Assembly (NCBI GenBank): GCA_910586765.1
Contig: CAJUJJ010000013.1
Coordinates: 15,030 to 79,029, forward strand
Length of the DNA: 64,000 nucleotides
From: an uncultured Clostridia bacterium
Lineage (GTDB): Bacteria > Bacillota > Clostridia > Lachnospirales > Anaerotignaceae
Reading direction: 5' to 3'
The position numbers were made by a program, and so were the translations under genes. Below, in pieces: positions 54,143 through 62,101 of the stretch (positions are counted from its first letter, which is position 1; every line of letters begins with the position of its first letter). The notes beneath the pieces were generated by a model that saw only the letters and a list, made by a program, of their open reading frames with translations, did not search any database and was not told the origin of the DNA.

Positions 54143-54859
54143 ATGTTAGAATTAAAAAATATATCCTATTCTGCGGAAGGGAAAGAAGGGATATTAAAAA
54201 ATATTAGTTTGAGCATTGAAGACAATCAATTTGTTGTGATTACAGGGCCAAACGGTGGAGGAAAATCTACCCTAGCAAAAATGATTGCAGGAATTATTTC
54301 ACCACAGAGCGGACAAATACTATTAGATGGACAAGACATTACACAACTCTCTATTACAGAAAGGGCAAAAGCAGGCATCAGTTTTGCTTTTCAACAGCCT
54401 GTACGTTTTAAGGGAGTTACTGTACACGATTTAATAGCACTAGCTTCTGGAGAAAATTTAAGTACCGCCGCTGCTTGTCAATATCTTTCAGAAGTGGGAC
54501 TTTGTGCCAGAGATTATATTGACAGAGAAGTGAACAGCAGTCTTTCTGGAGGAGAATTAAAAAGAATTGAAATTGCCACTGTTTTAGCAAGAAAAACAAA
54601 AGTTAGTTTATTTGATGAGCCAGAAGCAGGTATTGATTTATGGAGTTTTAAAAATTTAATAAATGTTTTTGAAAAAATGCACCAAGAAATACAAGGCTCT
54701 ATTGTAATTATTTCTCATCAAGAAAGAATACTAAATATTGCTGATAAAATTATTGTCATAAGCAATGGAGAAATTACAAAGCAAGGTACAAAACAAGAAA
54801 TATTACCAAGCCTTTTGTGCCAAACAGAAGGCTGCCGCTTTATGAAGGAGGAAGAATAA
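54143..54859 (+). CDS. sufC: Fe-S assembly ATPase SufC (SmsC-like)
   Basis: A 238-residue soluble ABC ATPase that powers Fe-S cluster scaffolds. Walker A is GPNGGGKST (residues about 36-44), the signature LSGGELKR and Walker B LFDEPEAGIDLW, all in SufC form. AGGAGG before the ATG. Its stop TAA overlaps the next ATG by one base (TAATG). No sufS, sufU or sufD is in the operon. Confidence 0.93.
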   Translation: MLELKNISYSAEGKEGILKNISLSIEDNQFVVITGPNGGGKSTLAKMIAGIISPQSGQILLDGQDITQLSITERAKAGISFAFQQPVRFKGVTVHDLIALASGENLSTAAACQYLSEVGLCARDYIDREVNSSLSGGELKRIEIATVLARKTKVSLFDEPEAGIDLWSFKNLINVFEKMHQEIQGSIVIISHQERILNIADKIIVISNGEITKQGTKQEILPSLLCQTEGCRFMKEEE

Positions 54860-55779
54860 TGGACGCAATATTAAAATCACTTTTAGAGCAGGTTGCTGAT
54901 TTGCATGATATTCCTGTTGGTGCTTACAACATACGTAACAACGGTCAAAGTGAAGGCAGAAATTCTACAGCAAGCATACAAATTGTACCAAAAACAGATG
55001 GAAAATCTGGTATTGACATTATTGTAAAAGAAAATACCAAAAATGAAAGTGTTCATATTCCTGCTATTATCACACAAGCAGGTGTAAATGATTTAGTATA
55101 CAACGATTTCTATATTGGAGAAAATGCTGATATTGTAATTGTTGCAGGTTGCGGTGTTCACAACAGCGGAGCAGAGGCTTCTATACACGAAGGAATACAT
55201 CGTTTCTTTTTGAGCAAAAACGCCAAAGTGAAATATATAGAAAAACACGTTGGAGAAGGAGAAGGTACAGGAGAAAGAATTATAAATCCTCAAACACATA
55301 TTGAAGCTGGAGAAAATAGCTACATGGAAATGGACACAGTACAGTTAAAAGGAGTAGACTCTACAAATAGAGTATCTACAGCAAAATTAGCTGATGGAGC
55401 AACACTTGTTATAAAAGAAAAAATTATGACACACGGCAAACAAACAGCAGAAACTTCTTTTGAGGTAGAATTAGACGGAACAGGTTCTAGTGCAAATTTA
55501 ATTTCTCGTTCTGTAGCAAAAGACAATTCCAAACAGGTATTCCGTTCCATTATCAACGGCAACGAACAATGTTATGGACATTCTGAATGTGATGCCATTA
55601 TTATGGACAATGGTGTTGTGGCAGCAATACCAGAAATTACAGCGAACCATTTAGATGCTACATTGATACACGAGGCAGCAATAGGTAAAATTGCAGGTGA
55701 CCAATTAACAAAACTTATGACATTAGGATTAACAGAAAAAGAAGCAGAACAGCAAATCATAAATGGATTTTTAAAATAG
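54859..55779 (+). CDS. SufB/SufD-family Fe-S scaffold (SmsB-like)
   Basis: A 306-residue SufB/D-family beta-helix protein, much shorter than typical SufB (about 470). It keeps the helix core (ADIVIVAGCGVHNSG, THIEAGENSYMEMDTVQLKG) and the conserved Cys region CYGHSECDAII, near the SufB cluster-binding cysteine. Paired only with SufC, it matches the minimal two-gene SMS-type system of anaerobes and archaea. The true start is the ATG at 54859 after AAGGAGG, not the longer frame inside sufC. Confidence 0.88.
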   Translation: MDAILKSLLEQVADLHDIPVGAYNIRNNGQSEGRNSTASIQIVPKTDGKSGIDIIVKENTKNESVHIPAIITQAGVNDLVYNDFYIGENADIVIVAGCGVHNSGAEASIHEGIHRFFLSKNAKVKYIEKHVGEGEGTGERIINPQTHIEAGENSYMEMDTVQLKGVDSTNRVSTAKLADGATLVIKEKIMTHGKQTAETSFEVELDGTGSSANLISRSVAKDNSKQVFRSIINGNEQCYGHSECDAIIMDNGVVAAIPEITANHLDATLIHEAAIGKIAGDQLTKLMTLGLTEKEAEQQIINGFLK

Positions 55780-55796
55780 TTTATTGATATATAATA

Positions 55797-55919
55797 GACA
55801 GCATTTGATAATGAAAAATGTATCATAAAATCATAAGCTGTCCCTAGACTTTGGGGGAAGGTAATTTATAAAAGCCAGTTTATTAAAATTGTCTGTTTGT
55901 TTTACAAATAAACAGACAA
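55797..55919 (+). other. Structured purK leader, class unknown
   Basis: The region between sufB and purK can fold into several stems: GACAGC (55797) with GCTGTC (about 55838), an inner TGATA/TATCA hairpin, CCC/GGG around CCCTAGACTTTGGGG, and TTGTCTGTTT / AAACAGACAA (55889-55898 with 55910-55919). It lacks the cores of the purine and ykkC-type riboswitches as far as I can see. No plus-strand T-tract follows the last stem. Confidence 0.4.
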
Positions 55920-55956
55920 CCAACCCTCAATATGAATGGTATTGGAGGAGAAAAAT

Positions 55957-57111
55957 ATGGAAAATATACATAAGAAAATTGGCATTATAGGCGGTGGACA
56001 GCTTGGTAAAATGATGATACAAGAAGCCAAAAAAATGGGATTTTATGTTGCAGTATTAGACCCTACACCAAATTGCCCTGCTCATACATTAGTAGATGAA
56101 CACATTGTAGCAAATTTTGATGACAAAGAAGCAATTAGAGCTTTAGCAGAAAAAACAGATGTGTTGACATATGAATTTGAACATATTGACGCAGATACAC
56201 TACAAAAATTGGAAAAAGAAGGTAAAAAAGTATATCCTACTGCCAAAAGTCTAAAAATAATACAAAATAAATATACACAAAAAAAATTGATATTAGAACA
56301 CGGTTTACCTACTCCTGCATTTTGCACTGTTTCTTCAGAAAGAGATATTGCAAATGCAGCAGAAAAATTTGGTTACCCTCTTATGCTCAAAACCTGCACA
56401 GGTGGCTATGACGGAAAAGGCAATTTTTTACTCAAAAGCAAAGAAGAAATACCACAAGCATATGCGGAATTAGGAAAAGGAAAATTCAGTTTAATGGCTG
56501 AAAAATTTTTCCCTTTTACTATGGAAATTTCTGTACTTGCTTGTAGGGGTATCAAAGGAGAAATTAAAGTATATCCTGTAGCAGAAAATATACACAAAGA
56601 CAGTATATTATCTGAAACAAGAGTACCTGCTAACGTTCCAAAATCAGTGATACCAAAAGCATTTGAATTGGCAAAAAAAGTAATGGAAATATTTCAAGGC
56701 GTGGGTATGTTTTGTGTAGAAATGTTTGTGGATAAAGAAGAAAATGTAGCAGTCAATGAAGTTGCACCAAGACCTCACAATTCTGGACATTACACTATAG
56801 AAGCTTGTGCTACTAGCCAATTTGAACAGCATATCAGAGCCATTACAGGACTGCCTTTAGGTTCACCAGAATTATTAAAACCTGTTGTAATGCGAAATTT
56901 GTTAGGAGAAGCAGGAAGTATAGGAAAAACACACATAGCAGGAGCAGATACAGCACTAACAATAGAAGGTGTTTATTTGCATATTTATGGAAAAGAAGAA
57001 TGTAGGCCAAATCGTAAAATGGGACACATCACAACCATTGCAGATAGTATGTCGCAAGCATTAAGAAAAGCCGAAATGGCAAAATCTGCTATCAAAATTT
57101 ATGGAAAATAA
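55957..57111 (+). CDS. purK: N5-carboxyaminoimidazole ribonucleotide synthase
   Basis: A 384-residue ATP-grasp enzyme converting AIR, ATP and bicarbonate to N5-CAIR in purine synthesis. The N-terminus KIGIIGGGQLGKM starts the Rossmann-like domain; LKTCTGGYDGKGNF is the ATP-binding loop; NEVAPRPHNSGHYTIEAC is the catalytic segment. The ATG at 55957 follows TTGGAGGAG, seven codons inside the frame. purE is not adjacent, which is unusual. Confidence 0.94.
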   Translation: MENIHKKIGIIGGGQLGKMMIQEAKKMGFYVAVLDPTPNCPAHTLVDEHIVANFDDKEAIRALAEKTDVLTYEFEHIDADTLQKLEKEGKKVYPTAKSLKIIQNKYTQKKLILEHGLPTPAFCTVSSERDIANAAEKFGYPLMLKTCTGGYDGKGNFLLKSKEEIPQAYAELGKGKFSLMAEKFFPFTMEISVLACRGIKGEIKVYPVAENIHKDSILSETRVPANVPKSVIPKAFELAKKVMEIFQGVGMFCVEMFVDKEENVAVNEVAPRPHNSGHYTIEACATSQFEQHIRAITGLPLGSPELLKPVVMRNLLGEAGSIGKTHIAGADTALTIEGVYLHIYGKEECRPNRKMGHITTIADSMSQALRKAEMAKSAIKIYGK

Positions 57112-57215
57112 AATATCTATAAAATAAAAAAGAAGAATAATCATCAGATTGTCAATAAACTTCCATATTACAAATGAGAAAATTAAATTTTCTAAAAGAG
57201 TTTTTGAAGGGGGTT

Positions 57216-57249
57216 GGGGAAACTTTTCACAAGTGAAAAAAGTTTCCCC
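57216..57249. repeat. 34-bp palindromic repeat, copy 1
   Basis: GGGGAAACTTTTCAC...GTTTCCCC, a 34-bp near-palindrome. Its exact reverse complement is at 61666-61699 and a shortened copy at 63820-63848. It lies in the 363-bp gap before ftsK, and could end purK transcription although no T-tract follows. Confidence 0.8.
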
Positions 57250-57366
57250 AAAGATTTCAGATTTTCATTAAATTTATAATAAAATTACTTTTTTGACAAG
57301 CTGATTTCTCTATTTTTTTTTATTTTTTTTATTTAAAAGCATTGTACAAAATAATATGATTTATGG

Positions 57367-57428
57367 TATAATATCAAATTGGAGAATTGGGAGATTTTGA
57401 AAAATAAAAAAGTGGAAATCTCTTTTTT
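57367..57428 (+). promoter_or_regulatory. ftsK promoter and leader hairpin
   Basis: An extended -10 TGG-TATAAT (57367-57372) lies before ftsK; a TTGTAC is 19 bp upstream. About 12 nt after the expected start, GAGATTT (57391-57397) pairs with AAATCTC (57416-57422), followed by TTTTTT. This looks like a weak terminator or attenuator in the leader, about 50 nt before the ATG at 57475. Confidence 0.55.
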
Positions 57429-57474
57429 ATTTTTATAATCATTTTATATTATATATCATAAAGAGGTGCAATAT

Positions 57475-60400
57475 ATGGCGAAACAAAAAACAAAAACAGA
57501 ACGTCAGCAGCAACAGCAGCGTTTTGGTGACAGTATGATAGATGAAGTTATATTGATTATTATTGTAGTTATTTGTATTGTTGTGCTGATTAGTTTGCTT
57601 ACAAGAAAAATGGGGATATTAGGTAGTGTGTTAGGAGATGGTCTGAAAGGATTGTTCGGTATCAGTAGCATACTATTGCCTCTATCAGTCATTGCCTATT
57701 GTAGTTGGCTTTTGGGCAGCGAGCAAAAGAAAAATAGAGAAGTACGTATTGCAGGAATAGCACTTTTGCTCATTACAATTAGTGCATTAGCACACATTAT
57801 AAATCCCATTGAAACATCTATTATGGCAAATTTAGCAGAAATTGTACAATCTTATTATCAAGAGGGAGAATTTAACAACGGCGGACTTTTTGGTGGAATA
57901 TTAGGAGGTATTGTAAAAAAAGCATTTGGTAAAATTGGTGCAGGTATTATTTGGAGTGCTGTATTATTGATTTCGCTTATTATGATAACAGGAAAATCTC
58001 TTTTTAAAGGAGTAAAAAATAAAAGAAATCAATATCACGAAAAACGCCAGCAAATACAAACAGTGAAATCAAAAGAAATACCATTACAAGTAGTGCCCAA
58101 AACAACAAAAACACAGCCTAAACCTCAGCCAAAACCTCAAATAAGGCCACAAGTAAAACCTCAGCCTCAACCAAAACCTCATAAAAAAGTACAGAAAAAA
58201 CAAAATATAAAAAATAAATCAAAACAAAAAGGCAATTTTAATATATTACTTCGTGCAGATGAAGGCTATAACGAAAACAGAGAAGAAACACCTATTGTAG
58301 AAGCAATGGTCTTTCAAAATAAAAAAGAACCGTCTATTATTTCAGAAAATATACCAAAAACGCCAGTTATATTTGATTATGGCAAAACAGAAAGTGAAGT
58401 ATTAGCAGAACAGCAACAAAACATTACAGAACCACAGTATCAGCAAGCACAGTATAATACAGTAAATACTATAGAAACACAATCAGAGTTACAAATAGAA
58501 GAAGAAAAACAAAAAAGAGAAGAAATACGTCGCAGAAAAATAGAAAGAGAAAAACTTAGAGAACTGGAAAGACAACAACAAAAATTATTAGAATTAGAAA
58601 GACAACAACAGCAGCAATTACAACAACAAAATGAAAAACAACCAGACAAACAAAATATAGATAAAACATCAGAACAAAATACAGAAAGCACTGTTCGTTA
58701 TATGATATTTGAAGGAGAAGAAGAACAAAAACAATCTCCAGAACAGACAGAACAATTAAAAAGTGATACAGAAGACATTGCCGATGTATTGGCATTGCTT
58801 AACAGTATTCATTTTGAAGAAGAAACAGAAAAAGCAGCGGAAAATGCAAACCAAAATACACAAGATATTATGGAAATTATAGCAGATTGGGCAGAGCAGG
58901 AACAAGAACCTCCCCAAAGTAATGGGTTGTCACTTGTTCTAGCAGAAGAAGATACAGAACAAATAGACGAAATAGTACAAAAAAAAACCGAAGAAGTAGA
59001 AGCAGCAGATACCATAACAAAAACATCTGAACCGCAACAGTATGCAGAACAATCAGAAACAGAAGAACAATTACATACAGAACAACAAAAAGAGCAATTA
59101 CAATATGATGTAGAACAAACTGATAATACACAGCAACAATTTACAGATGAAATGACAATCGAACAAATGGAACAACAGCAAATGGAGCAAGAAACAGAAT
59201 ACACAGAGGATATATCTCAGCCACAACAACAAATAGAGAAGTCAGAAGATTTATCTCAACCTCAACAACAAATAGAGCAGTTAGAGGATTTACCTCAACC
59301 TCAACAACAAATAGAGCAGTTAGAGGATTTATCTCAACCTCAACAGCAAATAGAGCAGTCAGAGGATTTGTCTCAATCTCAACAGCAAATAGAAGAAATA
59401 GAACAATCAGAAACGGAAGAACAGCCAAAACAAGAATATGTATTTCCTCCTTTTGATTTACTTAGCAGAAAGCAAGCAGTACAAAGTAGCGAGTCAAAAT
59501 CAGAAATGCTTGTGAATGCCAAAAAGTTAGAAACAACATTAAAAAGTTTTGGCGTAGATGCTAAAGTAATACAAATTAACAAAGGGCCTACTGTTACAAG
59601 ATATGAACTTTCTCCTAGTCAAGGTGTAAAAGTAAGCAAAATAGTCAATTTAGCAGATGACATTGCATTAAATTTAGCAGCTTCTGGTATTCGTATAGAA
59701 GCACCTATTCCAGGCAAGGCAGCAGTAGGTATTGAAGTACCTAACAAAGAAGCACAATCTGTTTCATTAAGAAGTGTTTTGGAAAGTGAAACATTTCAAA
59801 AATTCCCTTCCAAACTTGCTTTTGCATTGGGAGAAGACATTACAGGACAGCCTATTGTAACAGACATTGCCAAAATGCCCCATTTATTGATTGCAGGTGC
59901 AACTGGTTCTGGTAAAAGTGTGTGCATCAATACACTGATTACAAGCATATTGTATAAAGCAAAACCAGAAGAAGTAAAATTACTTTTGGTAGACCCTAAA
60001 GTAGTGGAATTGAGTATTTATAATGGTATTCCTCACTTGCTCATACCTGTTGTAACAGACCCTAAAAAGGCATCTGCGGCATTAAATTGGGCAGTACGTG
60101 AAATGCTAGAAAGATACAATGATTTTGCAGAAAATGGTGTACGTGATATAAAAGGCTACAATGCTATGAAAGAAGAAAAAGGCGAAAGTGATTTTATGCC
60201 TCAAATTGTCATTATTATTGATGAGTTGGCAGATTTAATGATGGCAGCACCTGGAGAAGTGGAAGATGCTATATGTAGGCTCGCACAAATGGCACGTGCA
60301 GCAGGTATGCACTTAATTATAGCAACACAAAGGCCTTCTGTTGATGTCATTACAGGAGTTATAAAAGCAAATATTCCTTCTCGATTGGCTTTTGCAGTAT

Positions 60401-60861
60401 CTTCAGGCATTGACTCTCGTACTATATTAGATATGACAGGTGCAGAAAAACTGCTTGGAAAAGGAGATATGTTATTCTATCCTCAAGGAATGAGCAAACC
60501 AGTCAGAATACAAGGTGCTTTTTTATCAGATAAAGAAGTAGAAAGCATTGTACAGTTTGTAAAAACTGACAACACAAAACAATATGACAAAGAAATGATT
60601 GATAAAATTACAGCAACAGCAAAAACAGACACAGATACAGAAAATGAAGACGAATTTTTTGATAGTGCTGTAGAACTTGTAATACAAAAACAAAAAGCCT
60701 CTACTTCTATGCTGCAAAGACAGTTCAGAATAGGCTATAATAGAGCGGCAAGACTTATGGAAACATTAGAACAAAAAGGCATTGTAGGACAAGAAGAAGG
60801 TAGTAGACCTAGAAAAGTGCTTCTCACAAAACAACAGTGGGAAGAAATGAAAGATGTATAA
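57475..60861 (+). CDS. ftsK: DNA translocase FtsK/SpoIIIE
   Basis: A 1128-residue translocase that pumps chromosome ends through the septum. Four membrane spans lie at about residues 25-43, 61-79, 87-107 and 157-174. A very long Gln/Glu-rich linker (about 190-650) follows, including five 13-residue repeats with QPQQQIE. The motor has Walker A ATGSGKSVCIN (about 808-818) and IIIDELADLMMA (Walker B), and the last 65 residues form the DNA-reading gamma winged helix. The ATG at 57475 follows AGAGGTG; a GTG three codons earlier overlaps that site. Confidence 0.95.
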   Translation: MAKQKTKTERQQQQQRFGDSMIDEVILIIIVVICIVVLISLLTRKMGILGSVLGDGLKGLFGISSILLPLSVIAYCSWLLGSEQKKNREVRIAGIALLLITISALAHIINPIETSIMANLAEIVQSYYQEGEFNNGGLFGGILGGIVKKAFGKIGAGIIWSAVLLISLIMITGKSLFKGVKNKRNQYHEKRQQIQTVKSKEIPLQVVPKTTKTQPKPQPKPQIRPQVKPQPQPKPHKKVQKKQNIKNKSKQKGNFNILLRADEGYNENREETPIVEAMVFQNKKEPSIISENIPKTPVIFDYGKTESEVLAEQQQNITEPQYQQAQYNTVNTIETQSELQIEEEKQKREEIRRRKIEREKLRELERQQQKLLELERQQQQQLQQQNEKQPDKQNIDKTSEQNTESTVRYMIFEGEEEQKQSPEQTEQLKSDTEDIADVLALLNSIHFEEETEKAAENANQNTQDIMEIIADWAEQEQEPPQSNGLSLVLAEEDTEQIDEIVQKKTEEVEAADTITKTSEPQQYAEQSETEEQLHTEQQKEQLQYDVEQTDNTQQQFTDEMTIEQMEQQQMEQETEYTEDISQPQQQIEKSEDLSQPQQQIEQLEDLPQPQQQIEQLEDLSQPQQQIEQSEDLSQSQQQIEEIEQSETEEQPKQEYVFPPFDLLSRKQAVQSSESKSEMLVNAKKLETTLKSFGVDAKVIQINKGPTVTRYELSPSQGVKVSKIVNLADDIALNLAASGIRIEAPIPGKAAVGIEVPNKEAQSVSLRSVLESETFQKFPSKLAFALGEDITGQPIVTDIAKMPHLLIAGATGSGKSVCINTLITSILYKAKPEEVKLLLVDPKVVELSIYNGIPHLLIPVVTDPKKASAALNWAVREMLERYNDFAENGVRDIKGYNAMKEEKGESDFMPQIVIIIDELADLMMAAPGEVEDAICRLAQMARAAGMHLIIATQRPSVDVITGVIKANIPSRLAFAVSSGIDSRTILDMTGAEKLLGKGDMLFYPQGMSKPVRIQGAFLSDKEVESIVQFVKTDNTKQYDKEMIDKITATAKTDTDTENEDEFFDSAVELVIQKQKASTSMLQRQFRIGYNRAARLMETLEQKGIVGQEEGSRPRKVLLTKQQWEEMKDV

Positions 60862-60871
60862 CAAATTTTAT

Positions 60872-60912
60872 ATATGCAGTATTTGTGATAATACAAATAC
60901 TGCATATTTTAT
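60872..60912 (+). terminator. Terminator after ftsK
   Basis: ATATGCAGTATTTGT (60872-60886) pairs with ACAAATACTGCATAT (60893-60907), followed by TTTATAAAC: a 15-bp stem with a short T-tract. Confidence 0.85.
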
Positions 60913-60944
60913 AAACTTATACTTTATAAAAATGTATTTACATT

Positions 60945-61496
60945 TTAATGTCTATATAACATTGCCATTTTTTTATAAATAAAATCAGGAGTACGACAAA
61001 CAAAAATATCACTTTGAGGTATTTTGTCTGTAACATAAAAATTGTATATATAAATATTGTAACTCCATATTCCATCAAAATCTATACTACGTTCATTCCA
61101 TATGATACGACCATATTGATATTGTTTTAATGTAAAAGCAACTTCATTGATACAATCTTTTCTATAATATCGAGATTGTATATTATGATAGTCTTTATTG
61201 TGTCCTCTTTTATAGTTATGATAACAAATTTCGTATTCGTTTTGATTTTGGCAGATAGCAATATTATGTAAATGCAATTTTTCAATAGAACTATAGCAAT
61301 AAAGTTTTTTTCTGGGAGATGTATTTATCAATTTTGTGTTATGCTGATAAAAATATTGATTATGTAATATGACATTGTCGTATGTATCTGTTTGGGGCAA
61401 TGGATAGGCAAAAGGAAATTGTTTTCGTACATTTGCAAATTTTGCACCTCTTTCCATTTTGTCCCAAGTAAGTTTTATACTTTGTACTATCAACAT
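60945..61496 (-). CDS. Uncharacterised protein
   Basis: A 183-residue protein I do not recognise, rich in Tyr, Asn, Ile and His, basic, with no membrane span (MLIVQSIKLTWDKMERGAKF, then NVILHNQYFYQHNTKLIN). Its ATG follows a strong AAGGGGGAGA site, which argues for expression. The composition is unlike its neighbours, consistent with a recent or foreign gene. It is flanked by the ftsK terminator and a repeat-rich gap. Confidence 0.6.
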   Translation of the reverse strand: MLIVQSIKLTWDKMERGAKFANVRKQFPFAYPLPQTDTYDNVILHNQYFYQHNTKLINTSPRKKLYCYSSIEKLHLHNIAICQNQNEYEICYHNYKRGHNKDYHNIQSRYYRKDCINEVAFTLKQYQYGRIIWNERSIDFDGIWSYNIYIYNFYVTDKIPQSDIFVCRTPDFIYKKMAMLYRH

Positions 61497-61665
61497 AATA
61501 TCTCCCCCTTTTTATCATCATACAACCAAAAAACATTTTATGCAATCATTAGTAGGAGAACTGCATAAAATTTTTTTTGCAAAAACTATAATAATTAAGT
61601 TTAAAAATAATGTAAATTGTAAAAAAAATGGTTTACTATGAACTTAACGAAAGCTGAGAATATTT

Positions 61666-61820
61666 GGGGAAACTTTTTTCACTTGTGAAAAGTTTCCCCA
61701 TCAGGCAAAGCCTGCTTCCCTTTCAAAAACACGCTTGCAAGCATAAAAAGACCTTAGGGACTTTGTCCCTAAAACCCTACCAACTTTTTTTCAAAAAAGT
61801 TGGACAAAAAATTTTATTTT
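61666..61820. repeat. Hairpin-string repeat with 34-bp palindrome (copy 2)
   Basis: Inside the 605-bp gap 61497-62101. It begins with the exact reverse complement of the 57216-57249 palindrome (61666-61699), then CAGGC-AAA-GCCTG, GCTTGCAAGC, TTAGGGAC-TTT-GTCCCTAA and CCAACTTTTTTTC / AAAAAAGTTGG (61780-61803), ending ACAAAAAA. The last two stems match the inverted right arm of the 18901-19147 element. The rest of the gap holds a TTTTATGCA / TGCATAAAA hairpin (61537-61565) and the fhs riboswitch. Confidence 0.68.
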
Positions 61821-61918
61821 TTGCAAACGGAAGTTTATTGATAAACTGAATATTTTTATTCTTCTATAAAATATATAATATTTTTTATACGGTTACCCTA
61901 AATCATTAGAGATATTTA

Positions 61919-61947
61919 TTGACAAAATAATTTGAGTATAGTAACAT
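61919..61947 (+). promoter_or_regulatory. Promoter of fhs
   Basis: TTGACA (61919-61924), 17-bp spacer, TAACAT (61942-61947); transcription starts just before the ZTP aptamer. Confidence 0.65.
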
Positions 61948-61955
61948 AACTTTAA

Positions 61956-62055
61956 TGTCATATGACTGACGGAAGTGGAAATAAAACCACATGGAGTATG
62001 ACTTGTAAATTATGCCGACCGTCTGGGCAAACTGCTCAGTGTGTCGGCTTTTTTT
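61956..62055 (+). ncRNA. ZTP (pfl) riboswitch with intrinsic terminator
   Basis: The leader of fhs shows the conserved parts of the ZTP/ZMP riboswitch in order: ATGACTGACGG, AAGTGG with pairing CCAC, ATGGAGTATGAC, and the signature CCGTCTGGGCA (62019-62029). The 3' half is a terminator: GCCGAC (62014) pairs with GTCGGC ending at 62048, followed by seven T. High ZMP/ZTP, a sign of low 10-formyl-THF, should prevent termination and raise fhs expression. Confidence 0.9.
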
Positions 62056-62101
62056 AAATACAAATTTATGTCTTTTGAAAAAGAAAAGGAGAGATGTCCC
62101 C

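Noticed and set aside
55797..55956. Purine or PRPP/ppGpp riboswitch before purK
   Set aside because: The conserved junction sequences of those classes are not present; only generic stems are visible.
59205..59400. Possible CRISPR-like regular repeats
   Set aside because: The units are contiguous, in frame and translated as QPQQQIE repeats inside ftsK; there are no spacers.
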